Shown here piece after piece: positions 6,947 through 12,691 of a DNA stretch of 14,012 bases. A model generated the notes under the pieces. That model ran no database searches. It was not told the DNA's origin and saw only the letters and a program-made list of their open reading frames with translations. Within the stretch, counting starts at the first letter, position 1. Every line of letters starts with the position of its first letter. Made by a program: the position numbers and the translations under genes. The DNA is taken from the NCBI GenBank assembly GCA_013331225.1, contig DUGV01000176.1:1-14012 (forward strand), in the 5' to 3' direction. The DNA comes from Methanolinea sp. GTDB lineage: Archaea; Halobacteriota; Methanomicrobia; Methanomicrobiales; Methanospirillaceae.

Positions 6947-7586
6947 GGATGGTGATGATCTCGTTGATTGCCGCGACGGCAACGGGGGTCCCTCCCCTCG
7001 TCCCAATGTTTGAGATCGAGGGTACAGGCAGGGTTCTCAAGAGTTCTTTTGACTCGGCGGCGTTCACGAACCCGACGGGTGTGCCTACCACAAGGGAGGG
7101 AGTACGCCCTTCCTTGATGAGGTCGCAGAGGGAGAGGAGGGCTGACGGAGCGTTTCCTATCACTACCACCGCGCCGTCGATCCTCTCCCCCAGGGCAAGG
7201 ATACCTGCCCTCGACCGGGTGATCCCTTTCTCGGCCGCCGAACCTGCATGGTCGAGGGCGCAGATGACCTCGCTTGCGTGCCCTTTCTTCTGGATCCCGA
7301 CCTGCACCATTCGGATATCGGTGATGATGGGGGCCTGGAATTCCAGGGCGCGGAGCCCTGCGGGAATGGGATCTCCCGTGAACCTGATGAGCGAGGCCAT
7401 CGAGAAGTCTCCGACTGCGATGGAGCAGCGCTGCCGCACCCTGTCCTCGTAGTCGCTGTTTCCGATAGTCTTTCTCGCAAGTCTCCTGCTCGTCTCCGAA
7501 ATCTGGTAGGCCTCCTTCGTGGTGGCCCCAAGGTCAGTATAGGTATTTCCTGTGGTATCCCCGCGGGGTGATGATCCCTCTGGCAT
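6918..7586 (-). CDS. cbiC: cobalt-precorrin-8 methylmutase CbiC
   Basis: 222 residues. CbiC moves the methyl group from C11 to C12, giving cobyrinate. Conserved blocks are T-Y-T-D-L-G-A-T-T, R51-Q-R-C-S-I-A-V-G-D60, A85-P-I-I-T-D90-I-R-M-V, V-V-I-G-N-A-P-S-A-L-L and G-T-P-V-G-F-V-N-A-A-E-S-K-E. Aligned by eye with Pseudomonas CobH, the catalytic His43 (R-M-V-H-A-C-G) falls on Ile56 (R-C-S-I-A-V-G), so the usual proton donor is missing; see findings. All other blocks are strong and the frame is intact, so this looks like lineage divergence and not decay. Start ATG 7584-7586 is supported by GGAGGG (7592-7597) five bases upstream. The 5' end overlaps cbiH by 53 bases. Confidence 0.93.
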   Translation of the reverse strand: MPEGSSPRGDTTGNTYTDLGATTKEAYQISETSRRLARKTIGNSDYEDRVRQRCSIAVGDFSMASLIRFTGDPIPAGLRALEFQAPIITDIRMVQVGIQKKGHASEVICALDHAGSAAEKGITRSRAGILALGERIDGAVVVIGNAPSALLSLCDLIKEGRTPSLVVGTPVGFVNAAESKELLRTLPVPSISNIGTRGGTPVAVAAINEIITIHAEQHPTRP

Positions 7587-8316
7587 GCGATCCCTCCATC
7601 CAAATCCTGCTCTCTGTTCCTCCCACGATCACCGCGCTGTGCATGTCCACCTGGTCTTCGATCGTGGCGACCTGCCCGAGCGTAGTGATGATGATCTCCT
7701 CGCCATCCCTGTAGGCATTCTTCACCAGTCCAAGAGGGGTCGAGGGGTCCCGGTGAGAGGCGGCTATCTCCATTGCACGGGCAAAGTTGTAAGGGCGGCC
7801 CCTGCTCCGGGGATTGTATAGTACTACTGGTATCCCCATTGCAAAGGCATGTTCGAGCCGCTTCTCGATCACCTCCATGGGCGTGAGGAGGTCCGAGAGG
7901 CTGACGACGGCAAAGTCCCCGGAGAGAGGAGACCCGAGCCTTGAAGCCGCGGCAGTCGCCGCGGTGACGCCGGGAATCACCTCGATCCTGGCAGCGGAGC
8001 CGGAGCGTTCCGCGACCTCAAGGACGATGCTGGCCATCCCGTATACTCCGGGGTCTCCTCCGCTGACCATCGCCACCACATGATCCCGTGCCAGCGTAAC
8101 CGCCTCCCTTGCCCGCTCCACCTCTTTTCCCATGCTGCTCCGGATCACAGTCTTTCCTTCGATAAGGGGTGACAGGGGCGTAAGGTACGAGTCGTTCCCG
8201 AGGACGTACTCCGCGTCGCGTATTGCCTGGAGCGCTTTTCCGGTCATCTGGTCGGGTGAACCGGGACCCGAACCCACGATGTAGAGGACGCCCCGCCCTT
8301 CACCGTGCGATGGCAA
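7534..8316 (-). CDS. cbiH: cobalt-precorrin-3 (C17)-methyltransferase CbiH
   Basis: 260 residues from a TTG at 8314-8316. Motifs of the SAM-dependent tetrapyrrole methylase fold are V-G-S-G-P-G at 14-19, S85-G-G-D-P-G-V-Y-G-M94 and V113-I-P-G-V-T-A-A120. The block L-S-G-D-F-A-V-V-S-L-S-D-L-L-T-P-M-E-V-I is diagnostic of CbiH/CobJ. It methylates C17 and drives ring contraction with delta-lactone formation. TTG was chosen because GAGGTGA lies 3-9 bases upstream and no ATG or better start precedes the conserved N-terminus. The gene overlaps cbiG by 17 bases and cbiC by 53. It has no C-terminal ferredoxin-like extension as seen in some CbiH60-type fusions. Confidence 0.93.
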   Translation of the reverse strand: MPSHGEGRGVLYIVGSGPGSPDQMTGKALQAIRDAEYVLGNDSYLTPLSPLIEGKTVIRSSMGKEVERAREAVTLARDHVVAMVSGGDPGVYGMASIVLEVAERSGSAARIEVIPGVTAATAAASRLGSPLSGDFAVVSLSDLLTPMEVIEKRLEHAFAMGIPVVLYNPRSRGRPYNFARAMEIAASHRDPSTPLGLVKNAYRDGEEIIITTLGQVATIEDQVDMHSAVIVGGTESRIWMEGSHARGIITPRGYHRKYLY

Positions 8317-9169
8317 CGGTCACCTCTCCGTATACAGTCTTTCTCATCACGAGCTCCTTTCTCATTGATGCGGCCATTGCCGCAGGTTCCGCCACCCCGG
8401 CGAGACCCACCTTCCCGGCACGGGAGGGGGACTGCGGGGGGAACCTCGCGAGTATTTTGTCGTCGAGGTAGATGAGGGTCCCGCGAAGAGCCCTCACCCC
8501 CTCGACAATTCCCGGTTCGCAGGCTTTCTTTTCGGTGGTGGCATAGACGCTCACCTCATCGGCAGATATTCCGGATACCCCGAGGGCCTTTCTGACCGCA
8601 TCCTCGACCTCTCTTGCAGGAGTGCCCCTGCGGCAGCCGAGCCCGACGGCATACTCGCCGTCCCTTGCAAGGAGCGCGACGCCTGGCCCCGCGACGACCA
8701 TTGCCGGGCCGGACACGACGTGCACCGGTACTTCCCCGTCAAGGAGTGCCGCATTGACCGAAACGGTGGAATCACGGTTCAGGACACGGCACCCTTCCCT
8801 GGCGGCAACCACTTCGACGGCAGCCTTCCCCTCACGCTCGGTGGCGGTCGTGATCACCGGGGTGATCCCAAGCCCGGCGAGTTCCCATGCAAGGTCATTG
8901 GCCCCATGGTGCCCGCCTACCAGGGGGATTGCAAAGCAGAGCCCGGGGTCCACGACAACCACCGCGGGATCGGTCCACTTGTCGTTGAGGAGGGGGGCGA
9001 TTGCCCGGACTGCGATCCCGGATGCCATCACCGCGACAATGGCGCTCGAGCGGGAGAAAGCGATGGGGAATGCTTCGTCCGAGTAGAGGATCAGCTCGGC
9101 GTGCAGGAACTCGGCAACCCTCCTCCCCGCATCCTCGAATCTTTCCAGGGCGATGACTGTCCTGTTCAT
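8300..9169 (-). CDS. cbiG: cobalt-precorrin-5A hydrolase CbiG
   Basis: 289 residues. CbiG opens the lactone ring and releases acetaldehyde from C20, the step specific to the anaerobic pathway. Visible are the N-terminal domain with V-M-A-S-G-I-A-V-R (47-55), the strongly conserved G85-G-H-H-G-A-N-D92, and the CobE-like C-terminal domain with G176-L-G-C-R-R-G-T-P184 and G255-L-A-G-V-A-E-P-A264. The start ATG 9167-9169 overlaps the cbiF stop as ATGA. The presence of CbiG and CbiD, and lack of CobG, marks the oxygen-independent route expected for a methanogen. Confidence 0.94.
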   Translation of the reverse strand: MNRTVIALERFEDAGRRVAEFLHAELILYSDEAFPIAFSRSSAIVAVMASGIAVRAIAPLLNDKWTDPAVVVVDPGLCFAIPLVGGHHGANDLAWELAGLGITPVITTATEREGKAAVEVVAAREGCRVLNRDSTVSVNAALLDGEVPVHVVSGPAMVVAGPGVALLARDGEYAVGLGCRRGTPAREVEDAVRKALGVSGISADEVSVYATTEKKACEPGIVEGVRALRGTLIYLDDKILARFPPQSPSRAGKVGLAGVAEPAAMAASMRKELVMRKTVYGEVTVAIAR

Positions 9170-9882
9170 GAATAGAGTTGCGACCTGTGGTGGCCCGAAT
9201 GGACGGGGTCGAGCACTCCGCCGATGATGAGAAGCGCCGTCTTATCGATGCCCGCCGCTCTTGCCTTCGCAGCGATATCGGAAACGGTCCCCCTCACCAC
9301 CTTCTGGTCGGGCCAGCTTGCATGGTATACGACTGCGGCAGGCGTTTCCTGCGGGCACGCGACGCGTGATGTGATCTCCTCCAGGTGGGCAGTGCCAAGG
9401 AAGAAGACCATGGTGGCTTTGTGGGTGGAGAGGGCCGGGATCTCGTCTACCTCGAGTGTGGCCCCGGCGGGGCGGGTGACGATCACGCTCTCTGCGACAC
9501 CGCCGAGAGTGAGCTGCGTCCGGAGAGCGGCGGCGGCGGCAAAGAGGGACGAGACGCCGGGGACCACTTCGTAGTCGACCCCTTTATGCGACAGGCCCTG
9601 CATCTGCTCAACGATTGCCCCGTAGAGCGCCGGATCTCCGGAATGGAGCCTCACCACGCGGGCGCCGCTGCGGGCGTGCAGGACCATGGCGTCCACGATC
9701 TCCTCAAGCTTCATCCCGTGGCTGTCAAGTTTGATCCTGGCATGCGACCGCTCCACCAGTCCCGGGTTCACGAGCGATCCGGTATAGACAAGGACATCGG
9801 CCTCTTCCAGCAGCCGGAGCCCCTTGACGGTGATGAGGTCGGGGTCGCCCGGTCCTGCGCCGACGAAACAGACCTTTGCCAT
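9166..9882 (-). CDS. cbiF: cobalt-precorrin-4 (C11)-methyltransferase CbiF
   Basis: 238 residues. It transfers a methyl group from S-adenosylmethionine to C11. Motifs are G8-A-G-P-G-D-P14, Y33-T-G-S-L-V38 (the Y-x-G-S-L-V stretch is typical of CbiF/CobM), L79-H-S-G-D-P-A-L-Y-G88 and V106-V-P-G-V-S-S112. ATG 9880-9882 starts directly before the glycine-rich loop. It is one base after the cbiL stop, and a GGGGGTG stretch lies a few bases upstream. The product is handed to CbiG, encoded by the next gene with a 4-base overlap. Confidence 0.95.
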   Translation of the reverse strand: MAKVCFVGAGPGDPDLITVKGLRLLEEADVLVYTGSLVNPGLVERSHARIKLDSHGMKLEEIVDAMVLHARSGARVVRLHSGDPALYGAIVEQMQGLSHKGVDYEVVPGVSSLFAAAAALRTQLTLGGVAESVIVTRPAGATLEVDEIPALSTHKATMVFFLGTAHLEEITSRVACPQETPAAVVYHASWPDQKVVRGTVSDIAAKARAAGIDKTALLIIGGVLDPVHSGHHRSQLYS

Positions 9883-9883
9883 C

Positions 9884-10489
9884 TCACACCCCCGCGTACA
9901 TGATGCTCAGGTAGTCGCAGGTCTCGGGCAGTTCATCGTCCCGGTAGATGCGCATGTCCGAAAGATACATCCGCTCGACGAGGACGAACCTGCGAAAGCC
10001 CTCTTTCCGGAGTCTTTCTGCCGTCTCCTTCGGCCTTTTGACCTTGAGGAGTATCCGGCAGCGCGGCTCGCCCCTGTCCGTGACGACGAACCCCTCGGAG
10101 AGTGATATCCCTGCGGCGGCCGCAAACGCGGTGATCGCGCTGATTCCCGGCTCTGTCCTGCAGGGGATGTCCGGGTAGCGCTGCGCCATCACCTCGCAGA
10201 GGCGGGTAAACGTCGAGAAGAAGTTCGGGTCCCCGATGAGCGCGAGGACCGCGGTCCCCGATGCCGAAATCCCTGCGATCCGGTCCGCATTCCTCTCCAT
10301 GCAGGAACGTATACGGCCCTCGTCCCCTGTCATCGGGAAGTCGAGGACTTCCGCGTCCCTGTAGGGAGCAACGAGGTTCTGGGCGAGCCTGCCTGGGACA
10401 AAGACGGCGTCTGCCTCTTGAAGGACGCGGACGGCCCGGAGCGTGAGGAGCTCCGGGTCGCCTGGACCGAGCCCGAGCCCTACGAGCAC
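9884..10489 (-). CDS. cbiL: cobalt-factor II / precorrin-2 (C20)-methyltransferase CbiL
   Basis: 201 residues from a GTG at 10487-10489. This start is preferred to a GTG 16 codons upstream because GGGGGTG (10497-10503) lies 7 bases before it and it gives the family's usual beginning M-L-V-G-L-G-L-G-P-G-D-P. The further motifs L84-I-G-D-P-N-F-F-S-T-F94 and T112-E-P-G-I-S-A-I-T-A121 are characteristic of CbiL/CobI. The enzyme adds the C20 methyl group and is the entry point to the corrin branch. Its substrate is made from the product of the SUMT gene at the right of the window plus cobalt insertion by an enzyme not encoded here. It overlaps cbiT by 10 bases. At about 200 residues it is slightly short for the family (about 210-240), but no motif is missing. 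Confidence 0.92.
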   Translation of the reverse strand: MLVGLGLGPGDPELLTLRAVRVLQEADAVFVPGRLAQNLVAPYRDAEVLDFPMTGDEGRIRSCMERNADRIAGISASGTAVLALIGDPNFFSTFTRLCEVMAQRYPDIPCRTEPGISAITAFAAAAGISLSEGFVVTDRGEPRCRILLKVKRPKETAERLRKEGFRRFVLVERMYLSDMRIYRDDELPETCDYLSIMYAGV

Positions 10490-11013
10490 CCGGCGGCACC
10501 CCCGACGATGACGGCAACCGGGTGGGCCGGTTTCCACATGTGGCCGGCCCCAAGCGGGCTCGCATGCGAGATCTGCACCAGGACCGCCTCGCGAAATATC
10601 CCTAGGTCCCGCATGACGGTAATGGCGGTATTGATGGTGTCGATCTTCACCGCGTTGACGACGATTGAGCGGACATCCATCCCGGCAAGCAGGTGGAGGA
10701 TGCGGCCCATGTCGCGGGAACCTCCCAGGAATGCGGCGTCGGGGTGGGGGAGGCCGGGGATGAGGTCGGCCGCATTCCCCTCGATGAACTCGATGTTTTC
10801 CACACCCGCACGCTCCGCTTCATTTCGGGCATATTCTATGGCTTCGCTCCTGATATCGATGGCGCACACGCTCCCTGCCTGCCGTGCGGCATGGATCGAG
10901 ACCTTTCCCGTCCCGCAGCCGATGTCTATGAACCGGTCGCCGGGACGAAGGTCAAGCTTGAAGAGCGAGACTGCCATCACCTCGTCCTTCGTGGGTCCGC
11001 CGGGAAGGCTCAT
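10480..11013 (-). CDS. cbiT: cobalt-precorrin-6B C15-methyltransferase (decarboxylating) CbiT
   Basis: 177 residues. It is a Rossmann-type methyltransferase, unlike the other cbi methylases: P7-T-K-D-E-V12 and D30-I-G-C-G-T-G-K-V-S-I-H41 (SAM loop), then A-I-D-I at 51-54 as the ribose-binding strand end. CbiT methylates C15 and decarboxylates the C12 acetate side chain. ATG 11011-11013 is preceded by AGGTGAT (11020-11026) at 6 bases. It is the first gene of the operon, with a TATA-like element about 45 bases upstream. Its C-terminal codons overlap the cbiL start. The tail ends in G-G-A-A-G-C-S. Confidence 0.95.
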   Translation of the reverse strand: MSLPGGPTKDEVMAVSLFKLDLRPGDRFIDIGCGTGKVSIHAARQAGSVCAIDIRSEAIEYARNEAERAGVENIEFIEGNAADLIPGLPHPDAAFLGGSRDMGRILHLLAGMDVRSIVVNAVKIDTINTAITVMRDLGIFREAVLVQISHASPLGAGHMWKPAHPVAVIVGGAAGCS

Positions 11014-11058
11014 TTCGCAATCACCTACCAGATGCGTCCTCGAGGAGTATTAATGCTT

Positions 11059-11067
11059 GTATTTTTT
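11059..11067 (-). promoter_or_regulatory. candidate TATA box of the cbi operon
   Basis: On the - strand AAAAATACA, preceded by TTCAA, lies about 46-54 bases upstream of the cbiT ATG. A start about 25 bases downstream gives a leader near 24 bases with the AGGTGAT ribosome binding site. A leader this short leaves no room for a cobalamin riboswitch, and I see none in the 229 bases up to the next gene remnant. Confidence 0.4.
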
Positions 11068-11183
11068 GAAAAATGAAGGGTATTGAAGGCCGGATTGGAA
11101 TGCTGTGGCGGACTTGCAGCCCCCTGCTGTAAGGCTACCCAGGGATAATTGCAAGAGTTGGATGGCAATAATGCAACATCGTG

Positions 11184-11189
11184 AAAAAA
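11184..11189 (-). terminator. possible T-tract terminator below the PIN remnant
   Basis: Six A residues on the + strand, so six U in a - strand transcript, about 55 bases after the PIN remnant stop and upstream of the cbi promoter. It could insulate the cbi operon from readthrough. Confidence 0.3.
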
Positions 11190-11242
11190 TCGGGAGCCGG
11201 AAGTGTTATTCCTGTGTGAAAGGGTATTTTGGCCCTTCCGAT

Positions 11243-11521
11243 TCACCGGATCAACCGGATTGAAAAATTCTTTCTGGCTGCGGAATAGAGTCTCGAGTCC
11301 GCGGCCACGAGAGGAAAACCGCATCGGGCTGCCGCGGCAAGAAAAAGGGCATCGTAGATCGTGATCCGGCAGGAACACGCCATGTCGAACGCTTCGGCCA
11401 TCAGGTCGTGTGCCGGGATAACCCGGCAGGTCTCCCGAATGAATTCCTGGCTCTCCTTCAACGCCGTTCTCGTATATTCTAGAGAGATTTCGGATTAGAT
11501 TGCAGGAGAGACGATTAACAT
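11243..11521 (-). pseudogene. decayed PIN-domain (VapC-like) toxin gene
   Basis: The last 72 codons before the stop at 11243 encode a recognisable PIN C-terminal half: the stretch I-T-I-Y-D-A-L-F-L-A-A-A-A, then F-P-L-V-A-A-D-S-R-L-Y, the usual x-Y-D-A-x-Y-L-A-L-A and T-A-D-x-R-L positions with two of the acidic metal ligands. The frame is open back to 11494, where a TAA (11495-11497) interrupts it. Above it the frame continues as M-L-I-V-S-P-A-I from an ATG at 11519-11521. The N-terminal PIN strand with its first conserved Asp is missing, so about 40-50 residues are lost. No antitoxin gene is visible next to it. A TTG at 11459-11461 could still start a 72-residue peptide, but it would not form a whole active site. 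Confidence 0.65.
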
Positions 11522-11757
11522 GGCCAACAATGGTACTGCGATTCTTCTCCCAATTATCTACTAACCTTGATGGAATCTTCCATATATAAGATATTCTTTC
11601 TACGTGGGAATATACAATTTTGCGAATATTACTTTTGCGTGGATAGTTACTCTCTGAAGGATATTTTTATGCCGACATCAACCGCTTCTCCATGTCGATA
11701 ATTGTTCCAATCCAGTTTCTGATCGGACAGGCTTACCCGATAATGCGAATTGACCGG
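11522..11757. other. AT-rich non-coding spacer between toxin genes
   Basis: No gene is supportable here. The composition is clearly AT-richer than the flanking genes, and a - strand TTATATA-type box at 11583-11588 sits about 65 bases above the PIN remnant and could be its former promoter. I looked in all three - strand frames for the missing PIN N-terminus and did not find it. Confidence 0.4.
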
Positions 11758-12015
11758 TCAAATATCTTTATACACGTTTTTCCGATGTCCGATCTTCACC
11801 ACGCAGATGATCAGTTTCTTTGTGGAGAGTGCACAGAGAACGCGATAGTCACCTGTCCTGAATGAGTAGAGAGGAGAGTCTTTCAATTTCCGGAGATGGA
11901 GAAGCGGTTTGTCTGCCAATCCTTCGAGCTTTTCGAGAACACGCTTCCTGGTCGCCTCAGGTAAATCGCGAATCTGGTGAAATGCCCGTGGGGAATAAAT
12001 CAACGTCCATGGCAT
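11758..12015 (-). CDS. RelE/ParE-family toxin
   Basis: 85 residues, the normal size of the family. The N-terminus (W-x-L-x-Y-S-P-R-A-F-H-Q-I-R-D-L-P) followed by L-x-K-L-x-x-L, P-L-L-H-L-R-K-L-K-D-S-P-L-Y-S-F-R and G-D-Y-R-V-L-C, then I-I-C-V-V-K-I-G-H-R-K-N-V-Y, matches archaeal and bacterial RelE proteins. RelE toxins cleave mRNA in the ribosomal A site when free of antitoxin. The conserved basic residues (Arg after Ser-Phe, Arg in D-Y-R, His-Arg-Lys near the end) are present, so the protein looks functional. The ATG at 12013-12015 is one base after the antitoxin stop with no ribosome binding site of its own, so it is translated by coupling. Confidence 0.9.
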   Translation of the reverse strand: MPWTLIYSPRAFHQIRDLPEATRKRVLEKLEGLADKPLLHLRKLKDSPLYSFRTGDYRVLCALSTKKLIICVVKIGHRKNVYKDI

Positions 12016-12016
12016 G

Positions 12017-12250
12017 TCAGGAGAGGCCCAGTTCGCGTTTCACCTGGTCGTGTGTGTAGTAGTGACCTTTCCGTATCTCGGTGAGAGCCTCGTCGATCTC
12101 GTTCCTGTCCTCGTCCGTGAGAGGTTCTTCGTCGATCCTCGATTCGGCAAGCCTTCGTATGATCGAATCGTAGGACTCCTTCGGATAGCTCCGGAGGAGA
12201 TCGAGTTTCTCTTTCGTGGTTTTATCAAGTCGAACAGAGGAAGCCTGCAT
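12017..12250 (-). CDS. ribbon-helix-helix (RHH) antitoxin paired with RelE
   Basis: 77 residues from ATG 12248-12250. The N-terminal part S-S-V-R-L-D-K-T-T-K-E-K-L-D-L-L, then P-K-E-S-Y-D-S-I-I-R-R-L, is the pattern of short archaeal RHH antitoxins: a DNA-contacting strand followed by two helices. The acidic C-terminal half (roughly 40-70) would wrap around the toxin. The ATG lies about 29 bases from a TATA-like box and no ribosome binding site is visible, suggesting a leaderless mRNA beginning at or near this ATG. A GTG eight codons upstream is less likely for that reason. As a DNA-binding antitoxin it should repress its own promoter together with RelE. Confidence 0.85.
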   Translation of the reverse strand: MQASSVRLDKTTKEKLDLLRSYPKESYDSIIRRLAESRIDEEPLTDEDRNEIDEALTEIRKGHYYTHDQVKRELGLS

Positions 12251-12274
12251 ATACGGGTGTATGCATGTGTACAC

Positions 12275-12283
12275 ATAATACTA
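12275..12283 (-). promoter_or_regulatory. candidate TATA box of the toxin-antitoxin operon
   Basis: TAGTATTAT on the - strand, centred about 29 bases above the antitoxin ATG, fits archaeal box A spacing for a leaderless transcript. The adjacent GTGTACAC palindrome (12266-12273) is a possible operator for the RHH antitoxin. Confidence 0.45.
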
Positions 12284-12340
12284 TGGATTTCTGAACCGTT
12301 TCGATTTTTGGTAAAACGGCACTCATCATACGACGAGGCT

Positions 12341-12485
12341 CTTGGGGCTCCGCCCCGCCACTGGGGCATCCCCCCAAGGCGATAGGGTCCGTGCTGCGGA
12401 TCTGAACGTAAAGCCGGTTATACTCCCTGCACACTGGTCGCAGCCTATCGCAGGAAGGGGAGGTCCGGGGGGATTCGCGCCCTCC
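12341..12485. repeat. GC-rich block of nested inverted repeats, possible mobile-element remnant or structured RNA
   Basis: Paired arms include CTTGGGG (12341-12347) with CCCCAAG (12372-12378), the nested hairpin GGGGCTCCGCCCC (12344-12356), GCGATAGG (12379-12386) with CCTATCGC (12444-12451), and GGAGG (12459-12463) with CCTCC (12481-12485). The block is much richer in GC than the toxin-antitoxin DNA beside it. No transposase is present. It could be a small non-autonomous element or repeat family, or a structured transcript. Confidence 0.35.
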
Positions 12486-12569
12486 TGTCAATAGTAAAAC
12501 AGCAATCCTTCTCTCATGCGCCTGGACCTTTCGTCCCGCAGAAGCGCAGCCTCAATAAGACAGGTCCCA

Positions 12570-12621
12570 GTGCGAGAGAATCGCTTTCATCGAGCCCGCC
12601 CATATCCATCATCTCTCGCAC
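12570..12621. repeat. perfect 10-base inverted repeat with 32-base spacer
   Basis: GTGCGAGAGA (12570-12579) and TCTCTCGCAC (12612-12621) are exact reverse complements. It lies about 70 bases below the SUMT stop, beyond the T-tract. It could be a transcript stem-loop or a binding site pair. Confidence 0.4.
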
Positions 12622-12671
12622 GCAGGGTATCTTGTTGCACTATTCACTTGCGGCTCGGATATTCCTCACCT

Positions 12672-12677
12672 AAAAAA
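12672..12677 (-). terminator. T-tract terminator of the hemC-SUMT operon
   Basis: Six A residues on the + strand give six U in the - strand transcript, 15 bases after the SUMT stop, the expected place for archaeal termination. Confidence 0.5.
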
Positions 12678-12691
12678 GCTAACCTGTCTCC

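Larger units (their letters stand above)
12251..12691. other. 441-base intergenic region with several inverted repeats, no gene seen
   Basis: Holds the toxin-antitoxin promoter (12266-12283), a GC-rich structured block (about 12341-12485), a separate perfect 10-base inverted repeat (12570-12579 with 12612-12621), and the T-tract below the SUMT gene (12672-12677). The short open frames here have no family resemblance and lack sensible starts. Confidence 0.6.

Noticed and set aside
9884..10537. Longer CbiL starting at GTG 10535-10537
   Set aside because: The extra 16 residues are not family-like and would overlap cbiT by 58 bases. The internal GTG has a GGGGGTG site and gives the normal N-terminus.
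11014..11242. Possible cobalamin riboswitch upstream of cbiT
   Set aside because: No B12-box-like core is seen, and the TATA-like box would leave a leader of only about 24 bases.
11025..11378. 117-codon - strand frame covering the cbi promoter and part of the PIN remnant
   Set aside because: It runs in another frame than the PIN remnant and has no family resemblance; it crosses the promoter of cbiT.
12017..12274. Longer antitoxin starting at GTG 12272-12274
   Set aside because: It would start within the promoter region. The ATG at 12250 lies at the right distance from the TATA-like box for a leaderless mRNA.
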